Source of the DNA: Colias croceus
Lineage: Eukaryota > Arthropoda > Insecta > Lepidoptera > Pieridae
Length of the DNA: 64,000 nt
Assembly: GCF_905220415.1 (NCBI RefSeq)
Contig: NC_059538.1
Coordinates: 8,122,001-8,186,000, forward strand
Direction: 5' to 3'
In this document: piece by piece, positions 1-12,367 of the stretch
Layout of the letters: each line of letters begins with the position of its first letter
Position numbering within the stretch: the stretch's first letter is position 1
Translations under genes and position numbers: made by a program
Notes under the pieces: model-generated
Seen by the model: the letters and a program-made list of their open reading frames with translations, nothing else
What the model was told of the DNA's origin: nothing
The model's database searches: none

Positions 1-156
1 GGCCATCCACACGACCTATTGCAAAAAGAAGATGGCTATTTCACTAAAATGGTGAAACAACTTGGAGCGGCTTCAGAACACAGCCTGCGGGAGGTTGCAC
101 ACAATGCATACTTACAACACATCAAATATGTGGACGCTGATGATCAGCAAACATAG
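1..156 (+). CDS. ABC transporter subfamily C (MRP-type), C-terminal exon (partial)
   Basis: Frame 1 is open from the window edge to a TAG at 154-156 and encodes 51 residues. The peptide starts GHPHDLLQKEDGYF and continues TKMVKQLG. This is the conserved tail after the second nucleotide-binding domain of ABCC/MRP4-like transporters, where a (E/F)GHPHELL segment follows the H-loop and precedes the C-terminal helix. ABCC proteins are plasma-membrane ATP-driven exporters of organic anions and conjugates. Everything upstream (membrane domains, Walker motifs, start) lies outside the window, so paralogue and substrate cannot be assigned. AT-rich sequence with AATAAA words (about 865-875) follows and could be the 3' UTR and poly(A) signal. 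The family call is fairly secure; MRP4-like is inference from the tail only. Confidence 0.75.
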   Translation, partial: GHPHDLLQKEDGYFTKMVKQLGAASEHSLREVAHNAYLQHIKYVDADDQQT

Positions 157-1264
157 TGTATAAAATCTTAATATTTAAATTTACAATATGTTACCATGTT
201 TTAAACTCTTGTGTTCCCGACCCTTGATCCTTCCTTTTTCTTAAATCCCAAATCCAGTGTTATGTAAGCAATACATATGTAGGGCCTATATGTATAAGCA
301 GTGCAATGCATTACGTATTTGTTGAATTTGCTTTCTACAAAGTTAAAGCTACTTAAGAATAGTGACAAATAATACTGGGTATTAGAATTAACCAGTCAAT
401 TTTATTTTTGAGATTATTTTTTTGTACAATGTACAAGCATATACGCATAATTTGTAAAATGAAAGCGATATGTCATACGATAAACACATTGTTAATGTAG
501 TAATGTAAGTACAAAATTCAGAGCTACTTAATGCTTCAAGGACCAAGATATTTTACTTTGTCACAATACTTCTATTAGATGTAATTTAGTACCTATGTAC
601 ATTTGTTAAGGAAACTTTAGTTATAAACTATACTATTACTATTATATACTCTTTCTAAATATAGATAAATGTTTGCAAGTTCTATTAAACTGCCACTATA
701 GGTATATTTTAATGTAAAAATGGATGCTAATTGAGACTTAATTGTGCCTCTTACTATGAAACAAAGTTAAGTACTTATTTATTTTTAAATATTTTATTAT
801 AAAAGACTACTTTGTGCTATGAGATAGAAATATTATTTATGGAATAACAAAGAATTGATGTCAAAATAAAATAAAATGAAACCCACCAATTTGAATTTTT
901 ATTTAATTTTTTGAGTAAATTTATAAATAACCCTTTTTGTAATTACCCAAATGCACTGTAAAGTATTTAAACATTTTTGATTCATTATTTCATTAAAAAA
1001 GTGATTACTTAGTAAAAATATTTATATTACTATTTATATTCACATTTCAAAATACAAAGTGGAATCTTACCCTTAGAAACATTTTATATCGAAAATAAAG
1101 ATTAATTCAGCCTTTACAATAGTTTGCTATAAAAAAATGGTTATTACTTTTTAGTTTTTACATTAGACAAAAAGCTAAAATTATTTTATAAATCATAATT
1201 TCTCATATACATTTACTGTGATCAGTAAATATAGAGTTCTCTTCTAAATAAATATAAATTCACT
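157..1264. other. AT-rich stretch between convergent ABCC and Sld5 genes
   Basis: No coding exon was found. The left part is probably the 3' UTR of the ABCC gene, with AATAAA words near 865-875. The right part is 3' flank of Sld5 on the minus strand. No repeat was recognised. Confidence 0.5.
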
Positions 1265-2321
1265 TCAAACTAATTGAACTTTGCCATTTTTTACCAAATC
1301 GGCTATAAATTTATATTGCAAAATATGCTGCGAGCCCTCTGAAACAAGAATGATTAATTATAATTAGTGTTGTTATAATAAATTTTAAATATTAATTATA
1401 AAACTTTTAGAGGACATATTAAAGTTACTGAAATTTATAGGTACTAATATTATAAAGCTGAAGAGTTTGTTTGTTTGCTTGATTGTTTGTTTGTTTGTTT
1501 GAACGCGCTAATCAGGGGAACTACTGGTGCGATTTGAAAAATTCTTTCAGTGTTAGATGGCCCATTTATCGAGGAAGGCTATAGGTATAGGCTATATATC
1601 ATCACGCTAAGACCAACAGGAGCGGTGCAATGCGGCTGAAACCGCGGGGAACAGGTAGGTAGTGTTCAATAAAATTATTCCTCAGTTACTTAAAATAAAA
1701 AAGGTACAAATGAAACTTACCTTCTAAATCAATTTCTTCATCTTGATCACCAAATAAATCTTCTAAAACTATACCATTTACAGTTTCATTTGCTTTCAAA
1801 AATACATGAGATTGTAAATTTGGCATTATTGCCATTTTATTCATTTCAAAAGTTTGCATATTACTTGGTACACTATTTAGGACTGTTTGTTTTAAATGCT
1901 GTTCCATGTTGAGTAAATATTCCTGAGCATACCTATATTCAGACGAAGTCAAGTAATTGGTACCAGACTCAATTCTTTGTTTCTCTTCATTTACAATTGT
2001 GATACAGTATTTTTCTATTTTATCTAATCTAGTTTTGAGGTAATTGCAAATCATATACTTTATCCGGTTTAATTCCATTTTGTGTATCGAAGCCCGAAGG
2101 TCTGTTTTTGGTAGTTTGTTTATATTACGCTCCATGTGCTGTATTTGACCTAACATACATTCTACCATATCATTACGATGCGGGAGTATTTCCGGAGAAA
2201 GTCGTTCATTTTGCCAGCTACTTTGTAATGTTTTTAATACAGTTTCAGCCGTTATCTCTTCTTCTTCGTCACTTAAATCTATTTCTTCTGTATCCATTTG
2301 ATGAATTAGTTTTTTACTCAA
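1265..2321 (-). CDS. Sld5: DNA replication complex GINS protein SLD5 (GINS4)
   Basis: Two exons: 2321-1721 and 1338-1265. The joined frame is 675 nt, 224 residues, against about 223 in vertebrates. Sld5 is one of four GINS subunits; GINS joins MCM2-7 and Cdc45 to form the CMG replicative helicase in the nucleus. The acidic N-terminus (DLSDEEEEITAE) is followed by the helical A-domain with the family pattern W-NE-L-PE-L-(13)-ME-NI, then IHKMELNRIKYM. The C-terminal B-domain contains SHVFLK. The exon 1 donor is GAAG|GTAAGT and the exon 2 acceptor is TTGTTTCAG. Exon 2 supplies EGSQHILQYK and the terminal VQLV, which are diagnostic for the family. Without exon 2 the frame reads into intron. The start is the first in-frame ATG; the next Met, at residue 9, is an alternative. 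The intron carries a SINE-like repeat (1444-1657). Confidence 0.93.
1444..1657. repeat. SINE-like repeat (family with ATAAAGCTGAAGAGTT end) in the Sld5 intron
   Basis: Starts with TATAAAGCTGAAGAGTTTG, includes a GTTTGTTTGTTT run and ends near AACCGCGGGGAACAGGTAG. A second copy is at 18030-18218, sharing GCGCTAATCA, CCATTTATCGAGGAAGGCTA and CGCTAAGACCAACAGGAGCG. It lies wholly inside the intron (1339-1720). Confidence 0.7.
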
Positions 2322-2665
2322 AATGAAGTAGTTTTCTATAACATATCACTTTTTAAAGCTTTGATAGATCACGATACGAATGTAAATTAAATATTTTACA
2401 TTTAAATAAAAATTAAAGTAATAGGTATGTAAGTAGGTATTTCAAAGTTTTCAACTATAAAATAAACAAGTAATTATCTTCAACTTTCAAACAAGCTGAC
2501 CAAGCTGACACTTGACAGTTGATTGTTAAAATAATGACATTTGAATCTGACATTTACGATTATTATTATTTCAGCAGAAAATAATTAAAGAACAGATAAT
2601 AAGGTTCTTCCTATTCTCTGTGGCAATGGGTACCTAGAAAGTAATATATACTATATATGAGATAA

Positions 2666-2804
2666 CACTCGCAGGCGTTTCCCCTTTTGCCGAGGTATAA
2701 GATTATTCGAGTCGAAAAATCTTATGCTTTCATAAAAACTACTTGCGTAATCGATTACAACCACTCTGCGTATTCGTAAAACATCGAAAGGACGTCTGCG
2801 AGTG
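2666..2804. mobile_element. short MITE with CACTCGCAG inverted ends
   Basis: The left end CACTCGCAGGCGTTT and right end CGTCTGCGAGTG form imperfect inverted repeats about 139 bp apart. It sits about 350 bp upstream of the Sld5 start. No clear target-site duplication was found. Family unknown. Confidence 0.4.
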
Positions 2805-3024
2805 CTCCGCTAAAAAATCCGTTTTGCACTGTCAAATCTTGGAGAAGCAATTCAAACATGTCGAATATTAAAAAAGATGGAATAACCCTTCATTTGTGTA
2901 TATTTTTTTATTTTTTTAACGTACATTTCTAATTAAATGCAATTTCTAATAATCGTCGATGTATCGTTTAGCGATATGATCAAGACAAATAATCGAGTCA
3001 TGTTTACTCGTTCATTGATGCGGC

Positions 3025-3285
3025 CCCACGAGACTATCATGGAAAGAAAATATACAAATTTAATCTTTATAAACTAAGAGATAAAGTTGAATTTAAAACG
3101 CGATAATGAACCGCATTCCTAACGAGACTATCTTTTAAAGAAATACAAATTTAATCTTTATGAATTAAGCGATAAAGTTGAATTTAGACCGCGATATTGA
3201 ACCGCACTCCCCACAAGACAACTTGGAATGAAATACAAATTTAATCTTTATGAACTTAGGCATAGAGTTAAATTTAAAAACTCGT
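3025..3285. repeat. tandem repeat, about 91-bp unit, nearly three copies
   Basis: Three consecutive units share ACGAGACTATC, AAATACAAATTTAATCTTTA, GATAAAGTTGAATTTA and CGCGATA..GAACCGCA, beginning near 3025, 3118 and 3209. The third unit is more diverged and truncated. It lies in the intergenic region between Sld5 and DZIP1. Confidence 0.75.
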
Positions 3286-4733
3286 CGCTTAAAAGGTCGT
3301 ATTTTTACGACTTTCGTGTCACAAATTATTTTTGTGAATGTGTGATGGTATTTCAATAGTGTGAGTTACCCTCCCCGCACCAAAATCAGCAGAAAGTTTA
3401 GTTACTAGAACATTTGCCAGCGTACTCCATCCATTACTTAATGATCTAAGTGTGGATCTAAGCTTCCACGGTACCTAGCACAAAACATATGAAAGACCTC
3501 TTTTATATGTTCTGTCATCTGTGGTACCTAGCATACGAATGGTCGCTAGCTTTATTCAATTATACTAGCATTCATGCATGCTTCGGTCGTTGGTAATTTC
3601 GAAAATGTCTTTTACTCACACTCGCACGAATACACAAACCCACAAGTGTAGGAGAGGGTAGGTGTAGGATGGAGGACCACATTTGAAAATGTTATAGATT
3701 TCTCTAATTTTCTCTATTTTCGCAGCTGTGTCGGAGCCGATTAATCACATCAAAGCTCGTGAACCTCAGTCCTTCTCGTACTTAGTTCTCGTAGTCTCCT
3801 ACATATTCGTGGGACCTATTCGCTGTAGTGGCTGGGACCTTGCTGGGACATATTCACTGTAGAGGTATTGTATTAAACTCACAAGTAGGATCCTACAGAG
3901 GTTTGCCTTTTTCTAATTCGTGACCTCTTCCGTGTAATTTATTTGAACCTATTTTCAGTCATGGATGATGGTAGTTATTCACATATAAAAAATGGAATGG
4001 AATTGTGGGAATAGAATTGTTACGTAAGTAATATAAATTTCGGAATGATGGAAATGCTCATCTAGGAATGAGAATATGTTTTAATGCGGCAATCAGTAGC
4101 CACTATCTATAGTCTCCTAACTGCTTGAAATGCAAGCAGAGTAGGTATGCAAACCAATTTGCAAATTCGATAACTTTGCGTATGAATGTTTGTGGTCCCT
4201 TCACATGTGTGCAAATACATACCTATTATAATATTATAGAACAGTCTGTTGAAAAGTTATGTTGGTCAAATTGTGTTCTTAGAAGACGTAACTAACTAAC
4301 TATGAAATTAATTATTAATGTTTTTGATGCTGTTTAGACTTTAGGGTGGATTAGAAGTAGGCGGGCCAGGGGTTAGATGGTTTGTGAGTTCGCCACCCTT
4401 GTTTGCTTACAATAATTTAGTAGCCCAGGTAAGGACCCAGGTATAGCTAAGATTTTAATCCTTCTTAATAGCAAACGAAAAAAAAATCGATCAATTTATG
4501 AGGGAATTTTATTTAAAATTCACTCATTCACGAAAAAAACAAACATTAAACTTAGTAGTTATTAATAGTTGGGTATAAAAATATTATTATATAGGTACCT
4601 ATAACTAAGCTACATAATAACATAAGCTTAAAATCTATTCCTAAATAATTAATTTATACTAAAATTTAAACATAGCAAATGAAGTTTAATAAATCTGGAA
4701 TGTACGCTCTACCTACTCAATAATATTAAATAA
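3286..4733. other. intergenic AT-rich DNA downstream of DZIP1
   Basis: No supported exon. Short ORFs here are not conserved-looking. The part next to 4733 is likely DZIP1 3' UTR on the minus strand. Confidence 0.5.
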
Positions 4734-7700
4734 CTAAAATTTATTGTCACTTTTATCGTCAGCCAACAATTCTGAAAAGTCTATTTCACTATCATCGTTT
4801 TCATGTTTCTTTATATTAATATTTTGTTTGACTAAGATGGGCTGCCGTTGGTTATTAATAGCTATTTGGTTTTCACTTTCGTCCAGTATTGAACTACCTA
4901 AGCTTGTATTACTACCACCAAGGCTCGTTCGCACCATTGGAGTTGGTAGCAAATTAACACTGCCTGCTAAAGCCGTACTGGGTGTTTGAATCCTTCTTGA
5001 CATCTGCGATTCGATCGCTTGCTTAAGTTCAGCTATTTTTGGACTTGTGCGAGCGGTAACTTGAATGGTTGATTTTTTGGGGGGCTCATTTTCTATGCTG
5101 AAAAATATAACAAAACTTTACTATAACCCGAGACATGCTTGCATGCCATAGCATGGTGTAAACTTTATATAATTTTTTAAATAATATTTTCAATCGACTA
5201 TAGTTATATTTTTTCACATTTAAACTCATTATTTTGGCCCTCTTCACAAAGGGCAGCGTTGGGCGAGTAGAGACAATCACGATAGTGTAGAATGCCATAA
5301 TATGAACAGCAACAGCCGTCAATTAGATGGTAATTCATAATCGCCGTAATGGCGGCAAACATCGACGATCATTTGTTCGGCCTACGCTGCCCATTGTGAA
5401 GAGCGCCCCATCAAACTTCATGGGCCATGTACACAGTAAGAGCAAAACAAAACTGTTTTTTTTTAGTTTATGATCATATTAAATCCACGTCGAAACTTCT
5501 ATATGAATAAATTACCTTGAAGGATCCCATTCTTCTGTGTCTAAATTTATGATACCCAATGAATAATTTTCATTCCCATCACTTTTTTCAGCTAAGCTTT
5601 GTGAAGGAGTAGCACTCACAGATTTCATTTGAATTGCATCCATATCAAATAGCACCTTTTTCTTGTTCAATGAAGATGTGGAAGAAGCATTTTTCAAAAC
5701 GCCTTTCGTTTGTTTTGGGCTGATATTTTCTTCAGAAAAAGCTTTTCTAGGCGTTGTGTCAACGAGCGACTCGATATCGTCACTGCTATTGTCTCGTGAA
5801 ACTTTAAAGTGTATATTTTGGGTTATTTTACTATTTTTTGATTCAAAGCTTTTAATATTATAGCTTGTGTCAAAATCTTTTGATATACGTTTAAAATTTG
5901 AATCATTCGGTTTACGAAGAGGTGATTTAACTAGATCATCAATAGATTCTAATGCACGGTCATACAATTTAGTTGCTCCATTATTAATTTCTGATTCGGA
6001 TTCGTTTGATGATTCAGTTTGATTTTGTAAGTACTTTTTAGAAGACATATCTTTCTTAGCCCGGCGCATTTTCGTTACTTTATCCTGACTTGAGCGATGT
6101 GGTGATGGTGTAGGCGTTACTTCTTTTGAATTAATAATACTAGATCGCCCGGAGGTCGGTGATTTGTCTAACATCGCATTTTTATAATGGCTATTTGCAT
6201 CATTTTTTTTAAATTTTTCAGTCGGTTTCACTAAAGACAATGCCTTTGTTTTTACATTAGATAGAACTGAAGTTAAACTGAATAATTTAGAGGCTTTGCT
6301 AGGAGAAACATCTATTGTTTCATTTTTTTGAACATGACGCACCGTACTTATAGTATTTGCATCTAAATGAGCTTGTATTGAATGATAAATTTTCTCCCTT
6401 GATGGATATTTCTGTAAAATATTAATTATTATTCTTTAATATCAACTTAAAAAAATAAAAAAACTTATTTAAGGCATTTACATGAGTAAAAAGGATTTCA
6501 TTACTAGTTAGTAGTTAACTGTTTCTACAAAATACCTATATATTGTTTTCCAAACCTTGACTTTTACTTCCTGGAGTTTTTGCAATAAATGCCGTTGCTT
6601 TTGAAATGTACTTTTCGGTAGTCTATTCTTCAAAGGGTCCACTCCAAGCTGCACCAAGCGTTGATTAACTTCTTCCGTAATTTTCGCTCTAACAACTTTT
6701 ACGGGACTGCAATTTTTTTTAATTTGTATTATTTTTTTGGATTGTATTTATAGCATACTAGGTTTCCGTCCGCGGCTTCGCCCGCGCAGTCAAAGAAAAA
6801 CCCGCATAGTTCCCGTTCCCGTGGGATTTCCGGGATTGCGTCATTTTCCCGGGATAAAAAGTAGCCTATGTCCTTTCTCGGGTATCAAAATATCTCCATA
6901 CCAAATTTCATGAAAATTGGTTCAGTAGTTTAGGCGTGATTGAGTAACAGACAGACAGACAGAGTTACTTTCGCATTATAAATGCGAAAGTAACTCTTAA
7001 CAATTAACAATTACCTATAAGTATCGATTAGATGACTTTTTCGAGTACCTAGTGCTAAGTAATTAAAGTACCCTGTAGATTGATTACATAATATATATAC
7101 TACTAGATAAATATGGCATGCTCAATAATTTCTATTGTATCTTATAGTATATTTTATATCGAGTGTATATTTAAAAAAAAGATGTCATTACCTGACGGGT
7201 AAAGTTACTGGTCCATTCTGCAGTTTTTTCGATGACGATTTAACCTTTTTGTTTCCTTTTTTCTTTACGAAACCAGTGGTGGCTTTTTGCGGTTGCTGTT
7301 TATCTACCAATTGAATATTTTTATTTGAAAGGAACTTATACTCTCGGTGTTTGTCAAAACTATTAAAGTTTAAAACTTCTTTCTTCTTTGTTCCAACAAT
7401 CATATTAGTCTTTTGCTCAACTATATCATTGCTTTCTTCACTAACTGTTGATTGATCTGATGTACTCGATTGTTCCAAAGAAAGTAATTCTTGAGCCTTT
7501 TTCTGCAACTTTTCAAGTGTCATCCTATCCGCTGTAGGATAACCCTTATCCAAATTATCCTTTTTAATTTGAACATTTTTATTTTTATCTATGCATACCT
7601 TAAATCACACAAATTATATTAAATACTATCTTTCCACCCGCAGCTTCGCCCGCACAGTCAAAGAAAAACCCGCATAGTTCCCGTTCCCGTGGGATTTCCG

Positions 7701-10415
7701 GAATAAAACCTATCCTATTTCCCGGGGTAAAAAGTAGCCTATGTCCTTTCTCGGGTATCAAAATATCTCTATACCAAATTTCATGCAAATTGGTTCAGTA
7801 GTTAAGGCGCGATTGAGTAACAGACAGACAGACAGAGTTACTTTCGCATTTATAATATTATTATAGTATTAATCATATTAAATATTACACTATAAATAAT
7901 GAAACTTTAAAATTATATTATGTACTTACTACCTATGTGTTTATAATATGTATAGTACCTATCAAAGAAATACATAATACGTAGTACGTATTGATAAAAA
8001 AATTATCAACAACGAGAATACGATTGTACCTAGTTTATTAACTTACAGGTTTTATTTCTTCAACTTTTTTATCTTGTTTCACTATCTTACGTTGTTGATT
8101 TAATAATTGCTGTAATTGCTCCGCTTTGTCTCTTTCTTCATTTGCGATTGCTTTATATTCTTGAACATCTTTAGCCATTTCATTTAATTTTTGTAACAGT
8201 GACCTACATTCAGTCGATTGCATTTCAACTTTTTTCGCCCATTCTGATATTTGAGCTTCTATTTCTTTTTTCCTCTCAGCTTCCATATTTTCTTTTAGAG
8301 ACTTCTGTAAATTTTGAGAATTAATCTCAAAAAATATTAAAACTAAAATGACAAAAACCCACTTTACACTGGTAAAGTTGATAAAATGAGACATAGCGTA
8401 TAGAATATGATGGGAAGTTGACCAGAAACGCTTATAAATTAACATCTTTTTTTTTTCTTGCTTTTAGATAAAATAAAGAACAAACTTACCGAATTAATTA
8501 ATTCCTGCTTTAAAGATAATAACTCAGCCCCTTGCTGTTTAATAGTGGCTTGTAATTTTTCTATAAGCTTGTTATCATTCTCTATTTGATTACTATTTTT
8601 ATTTTCTTTGTTAGCATCAATAATTTGCAATATTTGTGTTCTTAACAAATTTAGTTCTTGGTTATATTTATCAAATTCTTGTGTTTTCCACTGTTCCATT
8701 TTAACCGTTTCTAGTTCTGGGTCTTGTGTAAGAACTTCTGCGTCTTTCATTTCTTTTACAGGAGGGTCTTGCTTTTTACCGTCAAACGAATTACTTTTGA
8801 CTACTTCTTCGTTGTCCTTAAATTTGTGTTTTTCTGCGATAAGGTTTTCCATTTCTTTTAATTTTATTTTCAAATCCTCAATCTCATTAAGTAATTTGCT
8901 ATTTTCATTTGAATTTATTTGCGTTAAGTTTTCTTCACTTGGGACGTCTTTTTCTGGAATTTCTGTTATGTTCGGATGCCGTCTTGAAATATGACTTTTT
9001 AAATAAAGTTGGTTTAAAAATACTTTGTCACAGAATTTGCATTTGTTGTGCTGCAAGGTATCTAAATGAGGGGCAGAATGAAATATATCGCTTTGGTTTT
9101 TTAACGTATTGAGAATCATAGTAGCTATATTTTCATTCCCGTATGGTAACGGAGTGCGTATCACATGTTTAGATTTTCTTTTTAGCCGTCGTATATCTTC
9201 TTCTTTTTCTCGTAAACTTCGTTTATTCGTATCTAGTTCCTGAAAATAAGCACCAATTAAAATTATATAACACAAAAACCTACCTATATCTCTCAGTAGA
9301 TCGAGATACCTAATAAGTAGTTAAGTATAGCATTCGCATTATTAATAGATATTATATTTTGGAAACTAATGAAAGAAAAAATCTCAAAGCCTGTGGTTCA
9401 TTAAAAAAAATACATGTTTTTTGTAATTCTTACTGTTGTTAATTAATTATTAAATAAATTTAGGCAACTACAAAAGAGAAGAATCCTGTATTTCAGTTTT
9501 CAGCACTATCACCGCTGAGTTACATTAGATATTCTATTTAAACATATTTCATATATTATATATTAGTTTAATTTAATCATATAAAAAAAACCTGGGCTAG
9601 TGATGTAACTTCTTCACGTAATACATAAACACTACGATCCAAATAATGTCGGCAAAACTGCTGATATTCAACTGCTAGCTGAGCTAGCCGAAATATTTTG
9701 ACAACTCCTTCATCCAGGATCCGTACATCGAATTCTGACTCCAAAACACAGTCCAGTATCTAAAATCGTTTATTTGCCAAATTATTAATTTGTCAATAAA
9801 TATTGATATAACTTTTCATGTTCATAAACATAGTGGTTTATCTGATTTAATCTGATAAAATCTGCAGTTCATCTGTTAAAACTACGATGTCTTAAAGCAT
9901 TATTAAATAAAGTCTGAGAATGTTTAGGACAAAGTTACCACTTTGTCCTAAAGCAGGGGGTTGTTACCACAAACCCCTGGTTAAATGCACGAAGAAGTAC
10001 TTACATCATTCAAATGCTGTTCAATTAAAACAAATTTTCTCTCTCGAATGAGACTTTCGATGTCAAGAAGGCCTGTGAATAAAAACTTTAATGAATATTT
10101 GAACGATAAAATAAAGATAGACGTGTCAATGATATTACCTATAAGTAAAAAGGTTACGAGATTACGAGACATTACAGGTCTAATACCGGATAGAAAGATC
10201 CAAGTAAGCCAGTAAGTAGATAGGTACTATCTAGGTCTAGGTATATCTTTTAAAAGCATATGAGAAGATTTTTAACTCTTATAAATAAAACCAAACTTAC
10301 GAATCTTATTCCACTCTATATGGACACGAGGCCGATGAGTGTTGAATGCAAATCCGGCTTCTTCAGCTAGTTTAGGAAAATTATGATATAATTCAAAAGA
10401 TGCCTTACAAGCCAT
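4734..10415 (-). CDS. DZIP1: DZIP1 / Iguana-type C2H2 zinc finger coiled-coil ciliary protein
   Basis: Nine exons: 10415-10301, 10072-10005, 9759-9592, 9239-8490, 8304-8047, 7598-7192, 6706-6556, 6411-5516 and 5097-4734. They sum to 3177 nt, 1058 residues, with all phases matching. DZIP1 acts at the basal body and transition zone in cilium assembly, and in vertebrates in Hedgehog signalling. The conserved N-terminal domain (FNTHRPRVHIEWNKI, then LLDIESLIRE) precedes one C2H2 finger at about residues 184-205 (C-x2-C-x12-H-x4-H, within CKFCDKVFLNQLYLKSH). Long coiled coil follows (residues about 215-450), then the family segment LVQLGVDPLKNRLPK, then a low-complexity Ser-rich tail with an acidic EEWDPS patch. 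The exon 6 acceptor (TTTAAG|GTATGC) was chosen to keep phase and is the weakest junction. Introns 5, 6 and 8 contain mobile repeats. The ATG lies about 180 bp from an upstream MITE (10592-10768). Confidence 0.9.
5236..5406. mobile_element. MITE with GGCGCTCTTCACAATGGGCAGCG ends (copy 1)
   Basis: The left end at 5236 and right end at 5406 are inverted repeats sharing CTTCACAA.GGGCAGCG. The interior includes GCCGTAATGGCGGCAAACAT. It lies in DZIP1 intron 8 (5098-5515). A second, partly degraded copy is at 10592-10768. Confidence 0.7.
6758..6998 (-). repeat. dispersed SINE-like repeat (CTGT/GCGGGCGAAGC family) in DZIP1 intron 6
   Basis: Starts CTAGGTTTCCGTCCGCGG and contains CCCGTGGGATTTCCGGGAT, GTAGCCTATGTCCTTTCTCG and a (CAGA)n run. 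It ends in a 36-bp perfect palindrome around TTCGCATTATAAATGCGAA (6963-6998). Other copies: 7626, 19888, 42009, 56182, 60604 and 62783. Confidence 0.85.
7626..7864 (-). repeat. dispersed SINE-like repeat (CTGT/GCGGGCGAAGC family) in DZIP1 intron 5
   Basis: Same family and orientation as 6758-6998, with CCACCCGCAGCTTCGCCCGC at one end and (CAGA)n then TTACTTTCGCATTTATAAT at the other. It begins only about 28 bp from the exon 6 acceptor at 7599. Confidence 0.85.
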
Positions 10416-10591
10416 TGTACATTACTTCAATAAAACAAAGAGAATGCTACTTAGGTATATCAAAATTTTTATGATATTATAAAAAATAAACAAATCAAAT
10501 TGCTTATTATCACTGAAATATGAAGTTAAACTTGTTTGTGTACACTATCGTTGCTATGCAACCGTCGGTCGTAAGTTGACAACTAATTTTA

Positions 10592-10768
10592 TGGCCCTCG
10601 ACTTCACAATGGGCAGCGTTGGGCGTGTTACAGAGGCTTGGTAGAGGCAATCACGATAGAATAGAGGGTGGCCAAATGTCGATATCGATGATCGATGATG
10701 ATGATTAAATGTGGATGTTTTTACATAATTGCCGTAATGGCGGCAAACATCGACGATCATTTTTTTGG
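10592..10768. mobile_element. MITE, GGCCCTC..CACAATGGGCAGCG family (copy 2)
   Basis: Shares CACAATGGGCAGCGTTGGGCG, GCAATCACGATAG and GCCGTAATGGCGGCAAACAT with the copy at 5236. The right terminal repeat is largely lost. It lies about 180-350 bp upstream of the DZIP1 ATG, in promoter position. Confidence 0.65.
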
Positions 10769-11377
10769 GCCAAAGCCTAGAATTAATAAATAATAATTAA
10801 GAATTAATAAGTAAACTAATAATTATAGAAGTGGAGAAATTGCTGATTCTGATGGAGCATTTAAGAAGCAATTTTTTGAGATATTAATAATTAAAAAAAA
10901 AAACTTTCCGCGTTAATAAATCCGGTTGAATAAATCGCGTTTAAAATCGGTTAAAAATCTTTAATTTCTATAAGTAGATATAGGCATTGAATGACCGATG
11001 ATGTGTTCGTATGAATGATGATGATGGATGAATATGATGATTGAATGATGCTGCGTGATTTAGAATAATGTGAGTATACTATTATGTAATTTTGTTTTTC
11101 GTTTATCTGATCCCTAAGGTATGAAATATGAATTTAGGCGTGTGTTCTGTACTATTGTTTCCTTTGAATATCGTTTTTAAATGCTTCATATAAGTAATTT
11201 ATTTCATATTTTTTAATTTGAATGTTGTTTTTTGTTTTCAATTAAGTTATAACTTATAAGTAGTGAGTTTTATATTAGAGTAGTTAAGTATTGTGTGTTA
11301 ATAATTAAATGTAACTTTAAATTAGATTGTAACATTATTTTGAAATCAAAAATATGTATTAGTTAGTACATATTTTA
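10769..11377. other. intergenic AT-rich DNA
   Basis: No gene or named repeat recognised between the DZIP1-proximal MITE and the piggyBac-like element. Confidence 0.5.
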
Positions 11378-11381
11378 TTAA

Positions 11382-12363
11382 CACGTTCACTGCGGCATGT
11401 CCAGTATCGGGCCATCAGCGACTACACCACAGTGCGGCGCCCAAAATCGCAGTTTTCACCGTGGTGCGGCGAGGTTTTTTGTATGTTAATCAATGACTAG
11501 AAAAGAGACAAATATATTTTTGTGATCACAGTTTGAAGTAGGACTCAATTTCGTTTAAAATTCGTATGGCAAAATATTAGACACACGCATAGAAAAGAAA
11601 CCGTTTCTTTTGTGTGCGGCATGTTGAATATTTTGCCATGGACAAGCACCTCATGGCGCACTGTACTGCGAGCGCACCGCGTGTCAATCTCGCATAGTGA
11701 TGTACCAGGACCGCACGTGTCGTTATCAAATTTTTAAATGACAATGATACCTTAGAGGCTTTAGTTTTTTTACTTTCTTTTATTTCGTAGCATAAATGCA
11801 AAAATGTGATGACAGTTGTGAAAATAATATAAAACATTAAAACAAAAGTTACTGAACAAATTAAAACAAAAGTTACTGAACAATTTCCTGATAGTACTCT
11901 ATCAAGTACCTTGTTTTATATGTGTTTTTTTTTTTGTATCGACGATCTCGTTATCTGTTAACAAACAGACTGAAATATACAAAATTGATTTAAATCAATA
12001 TCGATGTTTTATTTTACAGTGTTTCCAATCGCTATTACTGTAAACATGCCGTATCAACGCAGTGCGGGATGGCAAATAATTTTTCACAAAATAAGGGGTT
12101 TACATTTTCCCTCATATCTTTTAAACTATTGGGTCAAACTAAAAGCTATTTATGCGGTATATACAAGACTATATATACTATTATCCGAAAAAATTTTTTT
12201 TTAAATATCTTGAAATTTCATGAAATTATTAACCTTCAAAGTCAGTAGGTGCGATGTGATAAAAATGGCTCATGACGCACAGTGGTGAACTTGCCGATGT
12301 GAAGTATGGAAGACATGCCGCAACAACGGTAAGTTTGGCATTTTAGGTGCCGCAGTGAACGTG
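11382..12363. mobile_element. piggyBac-like non-autonomous element with TTAA target duplication
   Basis: Terminal inverted repeats are CACGTTCACTGCGGCA at 11382 and TGCCGCAGTGAACGTG ending at 12363. They are flanked exactly by TTAA at 11378-11381 and 12364-12367. The TTAA duplication is the hallmark of the piggyBac superfamily. At 982 bp with no transposase-like frame it is non-autonomous. Inner copies of GTGCGGCG and CATGCCGCA suggest sub-terminal repeats. It lies downstream of the opsin gene. Confidence 0.85.
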
Positions 12364-12367
12364 TTAA

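Noticed and set aside
6963..6998. Perfect palindrome as an operator or origin
   Set aside because: It is the end of a common dispersed repeat with a local inverted duplication.
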